DNA of 33,208 bases from Planctomycetota bacterium (GCA_014384025.1 JACNGQ010000150.1:20202-53409); one strand, 5' to 3'; shown: positions 9,103-18,639, counted from the stretch's first letter. Program-made: numbers and translations. Notes: generated by a model not told the origin, from the letters alone.

Positions 9103-9237
9103 TTGTTTATCCTCATCAAGATTCAGCAGAAGATTTGTCTTTATTAAAATACTAAACTATTCGACAAATTAACAGGGGGAAATGTTTTTGAACCAGATTG
9201 CCAGCCGTACAAATATGCCGGTTCTCAGCCATAACTC

Positions 9238-9266
9238 TTGACAAACATCCCGGTATCACTTATCCT
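9238..9266 (+). promoter_or_regulatory. Candidate gltX promoter
   Basis: TTGACA (9238-9243), a 17-base spacer and TATCCT (9261-9266) lie 39 bases before the gltX ATG; a GAGG ribosome binding site is at 9294-9297. This probably drives gltX, the sugar kinase and thpR, and perhaps recA, since no other good promoter was noticed in the short gaps. Confidence 0.5.
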
Positions 9267-9304
9267 TCTTTTTTACTTATTTTCCCGAATTAACGAGGTT
9301 TATA

Positions 9305-11014
9305 ATGGTCGTAACACGTTTTGCCCCATCGCCAACGGGTTATCTGCATGTCGGCGGAGCACGTACAGCTCTTTTCAACTGGCTCTGGGCCAGACGGGCG
9401 GGCGGTACATTTATTTTGCGCATCGAGGACACAGACCAGAAGCGAAACACCCCGACGGCGGCCCAGCAGGTTATGGACGACCTGCGCTGGCTCGGTATCG
9501 AGTGGGACGAAGGGCCGGAAGCAGGCGGACCGAACGGGCCTTATCTGCAATCTCAGCGAATGGACATCTATGACAAATACATAAAACAACTGCTCGATGA
9601 AAAAAAGGCCTATTACTGTTTCGATACCGCCGAAGAGCTTGACGCGTTTCGTAAAGAAGCTGAAACTCAAAAAAAGTCCTTTTCTTATACGCGCCCCAAA
9701 GAATTCCCGGGCGAAAGCGATGTTGAAAAGGCCAAAGCTCAGGGCCGAGACGTAACGGTCCGCTTTGCCGTACCGCAGGACGTACCTTTGGTGATTACCG
9801 ACATTGTCCGCGACGAAATTACATTTGCGGCGAGTGAAATAGGCGACTTTATCATTCAGAAAAGCGACGGCTTTCCAACGTACAATTTTGCCTGCGTGGT
9901 CGATGACTATCTGATGAAGATTACGCACATTATTCGCGGCCAGGAGCATCTTATGAACACGCCGGGCCAGCAGGCACTATGGAAAGCCCTGTTCGGCGAT
10001 GCCCAACTACCGAAATACGCCCACATGTCCGTTACCGTCAGCGACACCGGTGGAAAGCTCTCCAAGCGCGAGCGTCCAAAGGCCCTTCGCAACGCAATTA
10101 AGACGATGCAGGATATTGAGACGGTTCGGGTAGGACAACAACTCTTACTTCCTTTGCCTGACAAAGAAAGTAAGAGTATACAGGATGATATTAAGACAGG
10201 AAAGCTTGCCGAGGTTGGGGGGATTGCCCCCGAAGAGCTTGATTCTTTTATTAAGGGCAAGACCACTCCTGATATGCCCGCTATTGGCGCGATGGCAGAA
10301 TACCTCGGTGTTGCTCTACCTGAAATTAATATTGTCGATTTCTTTAAAAGCGGCTATCTGCCCGAAACAATGGTTAATTTTCTTGCGCTTTTGGGCTGGA
10401 ATCCCGGTGACAATCGCGAGATTATGCCGATTGGCGAACTAATCGAATCCTTTGACCTTTCTCGCCTGAGCAAGTCCAACAGCCTGTTCGACCGTAAGAA
10501 GCTTCTGTCTTTTAATATGGAACATATGAAGATGACGCCGCCGGAGAAAGTCTTAGAGCATTTCAGGGCTTATCTGAAGGTCGTCAACTCTCCTGTAAAT
10601 TCCGCGGAAGATGAGCTTCTTTCAACAATAATAAAACTTTGCGAAGGAACAAGAACCTTAGTTGATATCGAGCGCAAAAGCAGATTTCTCTTTTTAGACA
10701 ACAACGAAATTCAATACGATGAAAAAGCGGTTAAGAAAATTCTGCTAAAAGGCGACGGATTAGCTGTTCTGGCAATTGTGCGAAAAAAACTCGCGGCGAT
10801 GGAGCAATTAACAGAGCAGGGGATCGAAGATATGCTTCGCTCGTTGGCGGAGGAAAAGCAGGCAGGCCTTGGTAAAGTCGCCCAGCCTTTGCGTGTAGCC
10901 ATTTGCGGGACCACGGTCAGTCTGCCAATATTCGAATCGGTCCAAATGTTAGGCAAAGAGAATACCTTAGCCAGAATAGATACCACACTGAAAAAATTTG
11001 CAGCGGAAAACTAA
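9305..11014 (+). CDS. gltX: Glutamyl-tRNA synthetase with internal insertion
   Basis: GluRS attaches glutamate to tRNA-Glu. The 569-residue protein has FAPSPTGYLHVGGART (HIGH-like HVGG at 15-18), the RIEDTD motif (39-44), RGQEHLMNTP and KLSKR (251-255). In typical bacterial GluRS the catalytic loop is followed within about 20 residues by the GYLPEALLNYLALLGW helix. Here the equivalent GYLPETMVNFLALLGW begins at residue 350, so about 80 extra residues are inserted at roughly 260-340. This explains the length excess over the usual 470-490. The insert is Lys/Glu/Pro-rich with several hydrophobic patches, and the frame is open throughout, so it is not an intein and not a frameshift. The C-terminal anticodon-binding domain is complete. 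It is followed after 18 bases by the sugar kinase. Confidence 0.96.
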   Translation: MVVTRFAPSPTGYLHVGGARTALFNWLWARRAGGTFILRIEDTDQKRNTPTAAQQVMDDLRWLGIEWDEGPEAGGPNGPYLQSQRMDIYDKYIKQLLDEKKAYYCFDTAEELDAFRKEAETQKKSFSYTRPKEFPGESDVEKAKAQGRDVTVRFAVPQDVPLVITDIVRDEITFAASEIGDFIIQKSDGFPTYNFACVVDDYLMKITHIIRGQEHLMNTPGQQALWKALFGDAQLPKYAHMSVTVSDTGGKLSKRERPKALRNAIKTMQDIETVRVGQQLLLPLPDKESKSIQDDIKTGKLAEVGGIAPEELDSFIKGKTTPDMPAIGAMAEYLGVALPEINIVDFFKSGYLPETMVNFLALLGWNPGDNREIMPIGELIESFDLSRLSKSNSLFDRKKLLSFNMEHMKMTPPEKVLEHFRAYLKVVNSPVNSAEDELLSTIIKLCEGTRTLVDIERKSRFLFLDNNEIQYDEKAVKKILLKGDGLAVLAIVRKKLAAMEQLTEQGIEDMLRSLAEEKQAGLGKVAQPLRVAICGTTVSLPIFESVQMLGKENTLARIDTTLKKFAAEN

Positions 11015-11032
11015 AAGGAGAAAAATACGGGA

Positions 11033-11938
11033 ATGTCATTATTAGTAACCGGCTCTATAGGGATTGATACAGTTAAGACACCTTACGGTGTGAGTGAGAA
11101 CTGTCTCGGCGGCTCTGCGATTTATTTCAGTATGGCGGCGAGCTTCTTCGCACCCGTCCGGTTCGTAGGTGTTATCGGGGCGGATTGCCCGTTTGATTTG
11201 GCAAAGGTATTTGCCGGCAGAGACGTTGACCTTACGGGCCTGGAGGTCCGAAAGCAAAGCAAAACCTTTCGCTGGGCAGGCACTTATCACGAAAATATGG
11301 ATGACAGAACCACGGATTCTACGGAACTAAATGTTCTCGCCGAGGCGCCGCCGAGTGTACCCGGGGAATTTAAAGACAGCAAATACGTTTTCCTTGCAAA
11401 CACAGCGCCAGCCCTTCAGCAGCAATTGCTCGAACAAATCTACGAGCCTGAGTTTGTCGCTATTGATACTATGAACCTCTGGATCGAAAACAACCTGGAT
11501 GACGTAAAAACACTTTTGAAAAAAATCGATTGTTTGATGATTAACGAAGACGAAGCAAGGATGTTGGCGGGTCAGAACAACCTGATTAAGGCCGGGGAAA
11601 TAATTTTGAATATGGGGCCGAGTATCGTGATTCTTAAAAAAGGCGAATCCGGCTCTATAACGTGTAATGCCAGCGGCGATAAATTTATTCTGCCCGCCTA
11701 TCCGGCGACAGACGTCAAAGATCCGACAGGCGCCGGTGACAGCTTCGCAGGCGGATTCATGGGCTGTCTGGCACAAAGCGGCAAAATTGATTTCGAGACG
11801 CTGAAGAAAGCGATTGCATACGGCACGGTGGCTGCCTCATTTTCTATTGCGGATTTTTCACTTAGCGGATTAACCTCCATAGACAGGGCCGATATCGACA
11901 GGAGATTTGAAACTCTGCGAAAACTGACAACTTTTTAA
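11033..11938 (+). CDS. PfkB-family carbohydrate kinase
   Basis: This is a ribokinase/PfkB-fold sugar or nucleoside kinase of 301 residues. The N-terminal substrate region has GSIGIDTV and CLGGSAIYFSMAASFF. The C-terminal PfkB signature DPTGAGDSFAGGF begins at Asp230, with catalytic base Asp236 and the anion-hole GAGD. LKKGESGSI (201-209) forms the usual nucleotide-binding strand-turn. The substrate cannot be read from sequence. It is 18 bases after gltX, with AAGGAG in the gap, and 14 bases before thpR, so it belongs to one transcription unit with them. Confidence 0.9.
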   Translation: MSLLVTGSIGIDTVKTPYGVSENCLGGSAIYFSMAASFFAPVRFVGVIGADCPFDLAKVFAGRDVDLTGLEVRKQSKTFRWAGTYHENMDDRTTDSTELNVLAEAPPSVPGEFKDSKYVFLANTAPALQQQLLEQIYEPEFVAIDTMNLWIENNLDDVKTLLKKIDCLMINEDEARMLAGQNNLIKAGEIILNMGPSIVILKKGESGSITCNASGDKFILPAYPATDVKDPTGAGDSFAGGFMGCLAQSGKIDFETLKKAIAYGTVAASFSIADFSLSGLTSIDRADIDRRFETLRKLTTF

Positions 11939-11952
11939 CCGGTAAAAGTCAA

Positions 11953-12519
11953 ATGCGAGTATTTATAGCAATAGATATCGACGAGCAAATCAGAAAGGGC
12001 TTAGGCAGGCTGCAAAACGAGATGCGCAGCAAAGTTGATATTAAAAAAGGCGATGTCAAATGGGTAAATCCTGATGTGATGCATTTGACTTTGAAATTCT
12101 TAGGTGAAATTAAAGACGTTCAGGCCGTAGATGTCTGTAAGATAACCCAAGAGGTCGCGAGCCGACACAAGAACTTCGAGCTGGAGGTGGAAACGGTCGG
12201 CTATTTCGGCGGCAGAAGTGCCAGAGTTTTATGGATTGGCACGGGACAGAACTGTGAAAATCTGCTACAATTACAAAGCGACCTTGAGCAGGAGCTGGCT
12301 TCGGCGGGCTGGCCCGTGGAAACAAGAAAGTTTTCCGGCCATCTGACTCTCTGCAGGGTGAGAAATTCAAAAGCAGGTGTTAAACTGGCGCAAATGACCG
12401 AAGGATACAAGGACTTTAAGCTCGGGACCGTATCGGCTGATTCTGTTTCGGTTTATCAAAGTCAGTTGACACCGAAAGGCCCCGTTTATACCGTGCTGGG
12501 AAATTATAAACTGCAATAA
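11953..12519 (+). CDS. thpR: RNA 2',3'-cyclic phosphodiesterase (2H family, LigT-like)
   Basis: ThpR hydrolyses RNA 2',3'-cyclic phosphate ends to 2'-phosphate and belongs to the 2H phosphoesterases. The 188-residue product begins MRVFIAIDID, as is usual for the family. It has both catalytic H-x-T-x motifs: HLTLKFLG with His44/Thr46, and HLTLCRVR with His130/Thr132. The length matches the family (about 180). No strong ribosome binding site is seen, which fits translational linkage to the kinase gene ending 14 bases upstream. recA starts 58 bases downstream. Confidence 0.93.
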   Translation: MRVFIAIDIDEQIRKGLGRLQNEMRSKVDIKKGDVKWVNPDVMHLTLKFLGEIKDVQAVDVCKITQEVASRHKNFELEVETVGYFGGRSARVLWIGTGQNCENLLQLQSDLEQELASAGWPVETRKFSGHLTLCRVRNSKAGVKLAQMTEGYKDFKLGTVSADSVSVYQSQLTPKGPVYTVLGNYKLQ

Positions 12520-12577
12520 TAAAATTAAGACAAAAAATATAAACCCATAAGCGAGATTAGAAACAGGAGAAAAACAA

Positions 12578-13651
12578 ATGGCAAAAACAAAAAGAATCCA
12601 GACAACGTCAAAAACATCAAAAGGCAAGATAGAGCGCCTGAAACCCCAGTCAACCGGCAAGGAAGACGCTCTGGAGCGTGTAATCGCACAGATAGAAAAG
12701 CAATACGGCCAAGGCGCGATTATGCAAATGGACGAGCACAGCTACGCCAAAATCGAGGGCATACCCACCGGCTCATTATCACTGGATTTAGCCCTCGGCG
12801 GTGTAGGCATCCCGCGCGGCAGAGTTACCGAGCTGTTCGGGCCGGAATCGTCGGGCAAAACGACACTGGCACTTCACGTTATCGCCAACGCTCAGCGGGC
12901 GGGGGGGATTGCGGCGTTCATCGATGCCGAACACGCCCTTGATACGACCTGGGCCAAAAGGCTCGGTGTAGATGTAAGCGCTTTGCTGGTCAGCCAGCCG
13001 GACACAGGCGAGCAGGCACTCGATATCACCGAGATGCTTGTAAGGTCCAATTCCGTGGATGTCATAATCGTTGACTCAGTCGCTGCACTGACGCCGAAAG
13101 CCGAGATCGAAGGCGAAATGGGTGACACGCACGTGGGACGGCAGGCAAGGTTAATGTCCCTGGCGATGCGCAAGCTGACCAGTATAATCAGCAAAAGCAA
13201 AACCTCCCTTGTTTTCATAAATCAAATACGCATGAAAATCGGCGTTATGTTCGGCAATCCAGAAACGACGCCCGGCGGAAAGGCGCTGAAATTTTACACC
13301 TCCATTCGAATCGACCTGCGGCGGATAACAACCATAAAGGACGCCACGGGCGCCGTCGGTTCGAGAGTAAGAGCAAGGGTGGTAAAGAACAAAATCGCAC
13401 CGCCTTTCCGTGATGCCGAGTTCGATATTATGTTCGACAGCGGAATCAGCTACGAAGGTGACCTGCTCGATTTGGCGGCCACTTGTGATGTCGTAGATAA
13501 AAGCGGCGCCTGGCTGAACTATGGTGAAATACGACTTGGGCAGGGCAAAGAAAATGCCAAAAAATTCCTGATCGAAAACAAGGATTTGTGCGAGGAAATA
13601 AAACATAAAGTCCTCGTCGCCAAAGGCTTAATTATTGAGACTGATGATTAA
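12578..13651 (+). CDS. recA: Recombinase RecA
   Basis: RecA forms filaments on single-stranded DNA for homologous recombination and triggers the SOS response. The 357-residue protein is complete. It has a Lys/Thr-rich N-terminal extension of about 25 residues, [19 protein letters not shown], Walker A GPESSGKT (88-95), [10 protein letters not shown] as Walker B, and the loop-2 segment [24 protein letters not shown]. There is no intein. AGGAG lies 9 bases before the ATG. The 58-base gap after thpR shows no recognisable LexA operator, so either recA is read from an upstream promoter or its SOS control uses a site not recognisable by eye. Confidence 0.98.
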   Translation: MAKTKRIQTTSKTSKGKIERLKPQSTGKEDALERVIAQIEKQYGQGAIMQMDEHSYAKIEGIPTGSLSLDLALGGVGIPRGRVTELFGPESSGKTTLALHVIANAQRAGGIAAFIDAEHALDTTWAKRLGVDVSALLVSQPDTGEQALDITEMLVRSNSVDVIIVDSVAALTPKAEIEGEMGDTHVGRQARLMSLAMRKLTSIISKSKTSLVFINQIRMKIGVMFGNPETTPGGKALKFYTSIRIDLRRITTIKDATGAVGSRVRARVVKNKIAPPFRDAEFDIMFDSGISYEGDLLDLAATCDVVDKSGAWLNYGEIRLGQGKENAKKFLIENKDLCEEIKHKVLVAKGLIIETDD

Positions 13652-13674
13652 TTAGCAGTTATTTCGAAAGGATT

Positions 13675-13692
13675 ATGAAGGAAAACCGCTGA
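13675..13692 (+). CDS. Possible five-codon leader ORF upstream of alaS
   Basis: ATG-AAG-GAA-AAC-CGC-TGA (MKENR) is preceded by AAAGGA 3-4 bases upstream and lies 32 bases before the alaS ATG. alaS itself has only a distant GGAG (15 bases). A mini-ORF could couple or tune alaS translation, but a sequence this short occurs easily by chance. Confidence 0.2.
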   Translation: MKENR

Positions 13693-13723
13693 GTAATTAT
13701 CTATGGAGTAAACGAAATACCAA

Positions 13724-16444
13724 ATGTCAAGTGCAAAGCAAATAAGAAGCAGCTTTATCGACTTTTTCAAAAACAAAGGCCATGAATTTGTCCCCAGCTC
13801 GCCCATAGTTCCCATCGGCGACCAGAGTCTGCTTTTTGCCAACGCGGGAATGAATCAATTCAAGGACATCTTCACCGGACTTACTCCTCCGGAGTATCCC
13901 AGAGTAGCAAACACTCAAAAATGTCTGCGTGTAAGCGGCAAGCACAACGACCTCGAAGAAGTCGGTAAAGACACTTATCACCACACCTTTTTTGAAATGT
14001 TAGGCAACTGGTCGTTCGATGATTATTTCAAGGCCGAGGCAATCCAATGGGCGTGGGAGCTTTTCACTAACGTTTGGGGAATCGAGCCGGGACGCCTTTG
14101 GGCGACGGTTTTTGCCGGTGACCGAACTGAGGGTCTGCCTGAAGACGAAGAAGCAGCAAACTTATGGACCAAGGTAACATCGATACCCGCCGAGAGGGTC
14201 CTTGCCTGCGGCAAAAAAGACAACTTCTGGGAGATGGGCGAGTCCGGCCCCTGCGGGCCGTGCAGCGAAATACACATCGACCTCGGTCCTGAGATGTGCG
14301 ATATGAAAAATGTACCGGGCCATAATTGCAAGGTCAACAGCGGCTGCGCAAGATACATCGAGTTATGGAACCTTGTTTTCATACAGTTCAATCGCCTGCC
14401 TGACGGCAAGCTGATACCTCTCAAGAGCAAATATGTTGACACCGGCGCGGGTCTCGAAAGAATCGTGGCTGTGCTGCAGAAAAAGCAGAGCAACTATGAT
14501 ACCGATTTATTTATGCCCATAATCGATTACACCGGTAGTATCACCGGCCACAAATATACATCGAAGCTCGGTAACAAAACAGACAACGCCTTTAGAGTAA
14601 TAGCCGACCATATTCGCTCGCTTGTCTTTTCGATAACCGACGGAGCGATCCCATCCAACGAAGGACGGGGATACGTGATTCGCCGCATACTCCGCCGGGC
14701 TTCGAGGTTCGGCAGAGAATTAGGAATGCACGAGCCGTTTTTGTCCAAGCTCGTTCCTGTAGTCGTCGATTGCCTTGGCGATACGTTCGGCGAGATAAGA
14801 GAAAGGGCCGACTACGTATCATCGGTAATCGAATCCGAGGAAGCGAGCTTCGGAAGAACGCTTGACAGGGGCATCGAAATTTTCAACAACGCCGCTAAAC
14901 GCGCACAAGAATCAATAAAGAAAATTATCAACGGCGAAGATGCTTTCCAGCTCTATGACACATTCGGCTTCCCCCTTGATTTGACAGAGCTTATGGCCAA
15001 GGAGCGCAACCTGAAGGTCGATACGGCCAAGTTTGAAGAACTAATGGAAGCCCAGCGGCAGCGGGCAAGGGCGGCCCAAAAAAATGATTCACTCGCGACA
15101 GCACTGACGGATACCGAATTACCGAGGACCGAAGATGTCCACAAATATCATACCAATAGCTGCCAGAGCAAGGTCATCGGCTGGCTTGACGACGGCGGCT
15201 TCAAGGACCAGGGCAGTATCGAAGCAGGTGCAGAGGTCTGCCTGATTCTTGAGGAAACCTGCTTCTATGCCGAGGCGGGCGGCCAGGTCGGCGATTGCGG
15301 TGTTATAGAATCGGACAATGCTAAATTCGTAGTCGAAGACACTGCAAAAATAGCCAACTGTATCATTCATCGAGGTAAAGTTGCCGAAGGTTCTTTCTGC
15401 CCGGGTCAAAACGTAAAAGCAATCGTAAGCAAAGACAGGGACGCAACAAAGAAAAACCATACCGCGACCCACCTGCTCCAGTGGGCTTTGCAGCAGGTGC
15501 TCGGTAAATCCGCAGCCCAGCAGGGCAGTTTTGTCGGGCCGGACTATTTGAGATTCGACTTTACCTGTCCCAAGGCTCCGACCGCCGAAGAGCTGAAAAA
15601 GGTCGAAGAACTGGCAAGAGAAAAAATCATATCCGACCTGCCGCTCACCTGGGTGGTAATGCCCAAAGAAAAGGCGCAACAAATGGGTGCAATGGCGCTG
15701 TTCGGTGAAAAGTACGGAAACGAGGTCCGGGTGGTGGCTATCGGCGCAGAGGGCCAGGACCAAATCGCTGACGCATTTAGCCGGGAATTCTGCGGGGGCA
15801 CGCACGTTGACAGACTCGGAGCTATCGGCGATTTTAAGATAATCAAAGAAGAGAGTATCTCCGCAGGTGTCCGCAGGATTACGGCACTGACGGGCTCGGG
15901 CCTTAACAGCTACTTCGAAAAGGCAAGTGACATTGTCGATGAGCTTTCGGCAGTTTTGAAAGTCCCCTCGGAGGGGCTGGTTGACAGGGTCGGCCAGTTG
16001 ATAAAGGAAAACAAAAAACTTTCGAAGGAACTAAAGGCGGCGGCAAAGGCGTCCGGCTCAGATGTTATGGCTGAGGCAAAAGAACTCCTTCAAAAATGCG
16101 AAAAGGCCGGCGAGACTTCCATAATAATCGGCCAACTGCAGGGAGCACAAATCGAGCAGGCGCGAGAGGCCGTCGATATGCTCAAAAAGAAGGCTAAATC
16201 GGCCGCTATTGTTTTGGGCTTCGGCGAGGGCAACAAGGCGACACTGCTTGCGGGTATGACCGATGATGTCATTAAGAAAGGTCTAAAGGCCGGGGACATC
16301 GTCAAGGAAACAGCCCCTATAATCGGCGGCGGGGGCGGAGGCCGGCCACAGATAGCACAGGCAGGCGGAAAAAATCCCGAAAAAATAGACGATGCTCTCA
16401 AAAAAGCATTAGAACTTATAAAAGAAAAACTGGCGAGTGCTTAA
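13724..16444 (+). CDS. alaS: Alanyl-tRNA synthetase
   Basis: AlaRS charges tRNA-Ala and clears Ser- and Gly-mischarged tRNA. The 906-residue protein is full length. It has the class II catalytic domain (RSSFIDFFKNKGHEFVPSSP, FANAGMNQFKD, GRGYVIRRILRRA), an editing domain with the zinc-binding HTATH (579-583) and CGGTH (690-694) motifs, and a C-terminal C-Ala domain with the glycine-rich GGGGGGRPQIAQAGG motif near the end. A conserved CGPCSEIH segment sits in the N-terminal part. The ATG at 13724 lacks a well-placed Shine-Dalgarno; GGAG is 15 bases away. It is followed after 41 bases by the first zinc-ribbon membrane protein. Confidence 0.98.
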   Translation: MSSAKQIRSSFIDFFKNKGHEFVPSSPIVPIGDQSLLFANAGMNQFKDIFTGLTPPEYPRVANTQKCLRVSGKHNDLEEVGKDTYHHTFFEMLGNWSFDDYFKAEAIQWAWELFTNVWGIEPGRLWATVFAGDRTEGLPEDEEAANLWTKVTSIPAERVLACGKKDNFWEMGESGPCGPCSEIHIDLGPEMCDMKNVPGHNCKVNSGCARYIELWNLVFIQFNRLPDGKLIPLKSKYVDTGAGLERIVAVLQKKQSNYDTDLFMPIIDYTGSITGHKYTSKLGNKTDNAFRVIADHIRSLVFSITDGAIPSNEGRGYVIRRILRRASRFGRELGMHEPFLSKLVPVVVDCLGDTFGEIRERADYVSSVIESEEASFGRTLDRGIEIFNNAAKRAQESIKKIINGEDAFQLYDTFGFPLDLTELMAKERNLKVDTAKFEELMEAQRQRARAAQKNDSLATALTDTELPRTEDVHKYHTNSCQSKVIGWLDDGGFKDQGSIEAGAEVCLILEETCFYAEAGGQVGDCGVIESDNAKFVVEDTAKIANCIIHRGKVAEGSFCPGQNVKAIVSKDRDATKKNHTATHLLQWALQQVLGKSAAQQGSFVGPDYLRFDFTCPKAPTAEELKKVEELAREKIISDLPLTWVVMPKEKAQQMGAMALFGEKYGNEVRVVAIGAEGQDQIADAFSREFCGGTHVDRLGAIGDFKIIKEESISAGVRRITALTGSGLNSYFEKASDIVDELSAVLKVPSEGLVDRVGQLIKENKKLSKELKAAAKASGSDVMAEAKELLQKCEKAGETSIIIGQLQGAQIEQAREAVDMLKKKAKSAAIVLGFGEGNKATLLAGMTDDVIKKGLKAGDIVKETAPIIGGGGGGRPQIAQAGGKNPEKIDDALKKALELIKEKLASA

Positions 16445-16485
16445 TCGATCGCTTATTCTGATTTCAATGCTCCGGAAAGGCAGGA

Positions 16486-17490
16486 TTGAAAGTGGGTGAG
16501 GCGGACCCTTTTGTTAGGTTTAACTGCGAAAACTGCGGGTATAAATCCACCGTCTCGGAAAGCTATGCAGGCAAAAACATTCGATGCCCTAACTGTTATT
16601 TCATAATCTTTATCCCTAAGGCAGAGAGCACGGGCACAACACAAACCAGCTCCAGATATTCCGACTATGATTCGAGCCTTTTGAATATCCAGGAACAAAA
16701 CATTCTCAAACATAGACAAATGTTCGAATATATCGCCTCCGAGCAGGCCGGCGAATCCGAAGATGAAGAACCGCCCAAAGAAACCGATCCCGCGGCCCTG
16801 CGCAAAGCCCCCTGGTTAATAGACATATTTCTCTATCCTTTCAATTGGCCGGGCCTGAAACATCTTGCGATTTTCATCTTAGTGCCCCCATTATTCAATA
16901 TCCTTGCGAGATTTCTTCCAGCCGTTTTTGTTTATCTTGTATTGATCGCTGGTTTTATTGTGAATACCCTCATTTTTCTGTACATATACTGGTATCTCGT
17001 CGAATGCGTTCGCGAAAGTGCAGACGGCTGGGTACGAGCACCACTAGGATTTGGGGGGCTTCCAACTTTAGGCGACATGTTCGGGCAAGTGGTAAATATA
17101 ATTGGCTGCCTCGCGGTTTTCTTTGCTCCATTTGTTATGTATATGCTGGTTGCCCAAAAAGCCGGCATAATTTTCTGGCTGTTACTAATCTCCGCCGTTT
17201 CCTTATATCCGATGGCTTTGTTGTCCGTTCTTATGCACGACTCAAGTCACGGTCTTAATTTTCATAAGTTTACCAAATCGATATCCAACACCTTTTTTCC
17301 ATACTGCGGCCTTGTCTTGTTTTTTGTTTTGACCGTTTTGTTAATCAGCTTAATTCCATTGGAAACGATGGAGTCGCCGCTTTGGAATTGTATCCGTCGT
17401 TTTGTCATTATATATGCAGCATTAATAGATGCTCACCTTTTGGGACGGTTTTACTGGCGGTATCAGGACAAACTTAACTGGGACCTGTAA
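16486..17490 (+). CDS. Zinc-ribbon membrane protein, tandem paralogue 1
   Basis: Function is not recognised. The 334-residue product starts with a zinc ribbon: Cys14-x2-Cys17 and Cys34-x2-Cys37 (FNCENCGYKS...IRCPNC), like the MJ0042-type finger found at the N-terminus of many planctomycete proteins. Residues about 45-105 are hydrophilic and acidic and include SRYSDYDSSLL. From about 108 (LRKAPWLIDIFLYPFNWPG) there are four to five hydrophobic segments, and it ends AHLLGRFYWRYQDKLNWDL. The ribbon probably faces the cytoplasm. The next gene is a clear paralogue with the same layout. The start is TTG at 16486 or GTG at 16492; GGAAAGG and AGGA precede them respectively, so the choice is uncertain. 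Confidence 0.82.
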   Translation: MKVGEADPFVRFNCENCGYKSTVSESYAGKNIRCPNCYFIIFIPKAESTGTTQTSSRYSDYDSSLLNIQEQNILKHRQMFEYIASEQAGESEDEEPPKETDPAALRKAPWLIDIFLYPFNWPGLKHLAIFILVPPLFNILARFLPAVFVYLVLIAGFIVNTLIFLYIYWYLVECVRESADGWVRAPLGFGGLPTLGDMFGQVVNIIGCLAVFFAPFVMYMLVAQKAGIIFWLLLISAVSLYPMALLSVLMHDSSHGLNFHKFTKSISNTFFPYCGLVLFFVLTVLLISLIPLETMESPLWNCIRRFVIIYAALIDAHLLGRFYWRYQDKLNWDL

Positions 17491-17610
17491 GGTGATAAAA
17501 AATAGTCAAAGCTAATTTCGGTTGAATAAAATCGTCTCCAAAGCGTCTTATCTAATAGAGCGGCTCTACAGCATTGCCGGTTTAAGAGCTGAAAAAAGGG
17601 AGACTTAAAA

Positions 17611-18639
17611 ATGGATGATGCGGACTCTATGATTAAGTTTCGCTGTGAAAACTGCGGCCAGAAATTCAGCGTTCACAAGAACAACGCAGGTAAAAAAGGC
17701 AAGTGCCCCAAATGCAAGAATATAGTTATTATTCCAGAGCTTGAAAGTACAAACTCAACTTTAAGGCAAGGTGATTCCGAAGAATCAAAAATCAACTCGA
17801 AATATTCTGCCTACGACTTATCTCTTTTGGCTATGCCGCAAAAAGACGAAACTCAAGAGCTGGCTCTTAGTCATACCGAGGCGGCCGCAGACAGCGACGA
17901 ATATAATCAGGAGCCTGAAGAAGAATCAGCGGAAGAAACCGCCGCTTTGCGCAGGCTGCCGTGGTTTGTCGATATATTTCTTTATCCGATAAGTACCTCG
18001 GGCCTTGTTAATCTGACAATTCTTTCTTTTTTACCTCGAATGCTGCCGCCATTGGGCCATCTTGATTATTGGATGCACCCACCACCTCTTTTAGTTGCAA
18101 TTATTGTACTCTTAGTAGGATACTTGATTTACTGCCTTTCAGATTGCATCCGCCACAGCGCCGGCGGAAATCGACGCGCACCGGATATTGAATTATCGCT
18201 GAGCATACTAATGAACGCTGGGGAGCTTATCTGGCTGATATTAAATACTTTTATTTGTGTTGCCGTCTGCGTCGGCCCATTAACGGCATATCTTATTATA
18301 ACCAAACAGGCAGACATATTCTTCTGGCTGCTGGTGACATACGGAGTCCTTTTTTTGCCAATGGTGCTGCTGGGGCTGGTTTTGTTCGATTCTCTTCGAG
18401 CATTAAATCCAATACTAATTATCGTTTCGATGCTTAACGTTTTTCTTCCATACTGTGGTCTGGTCCTGCTCTTTTTCGCAGTTTCCGGGCTCATAGCAAT
18501 TATGTTAGTAATTATGCCGCAATCCTTTATTATAAGTTACTTACTAAGCGTAGTCTGTATTTACCTGACAATGATAATGGCACATTTATTGGGTCGGTTC
18601 TGTTATAAATACAGTGAAAGACTCAACTGGGAAGTGTAG
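17611..18639 (+). CDS. Zinc-ribbon membrane protein, tandem paralogue 2
   Basis: This 342-residue protein of unknown function is the tandem partner of the gene ending at 17490. It has the same plan: zinc ribbon Cys12-x2-Cys15/Cys32-x2-Cys35 (FRCENCGQKFS...KCPKC), a Glu-rich linker (about 50-108, including SKYSAYDLSLL), then LRRLPWFVDIFLYPIS, four to five hydrophobic segments and an almost matching end AHLLGRFCYKYSERLNWEV. The two are clearly homologous but well diverged, especially in the linker and membrane segments. GGGAG lies about 10 bases before the ATG, and the 120-base gap from the first copy has no gene, so a local promoter is possible. It converges with hisD at a gap of 15 bases. Confidence 0.84.
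   Translation: MDDADSMIKFRCENCGQKFSVHKNNAGKKGKCPKCKNIVIIPELESTNSTLRQGDSEESKINSKYSAYDLSLLAMPQKDETQELALSHTEAAADSDEYNQEPEEESAEETAALRRLPWFVDIFLYPISTSGLVNLTILSFLPRMLPPLGHLDYWMHPPPLLVAIIVLLVGYLIYCLSDCIRHSAGGNRRAPDIELSLSILMNAGELIWLILNTFICVAVCVGPLTAYLIITKQADIFFWLLVTYGVLFLPMVLLGLVLFDSLRALNPILIIVSMLNVFLPYCGLVLLFFAVSGLIAIMLVIMPQSFIISYLLSVVCIYLTMIMAHLLGRFCYKYSERLNWEV

Noticed and set aside
9290-9949. Long antisense open frame of 219 codons over the start of gltX
   Set aside because: It overlaps a certain gene in reverse and has no recognisable protein features.
12578-13651. Intein in RecA
   Set aside because: The protein is of normal length with uninterrupted Walker A and loop motifs.
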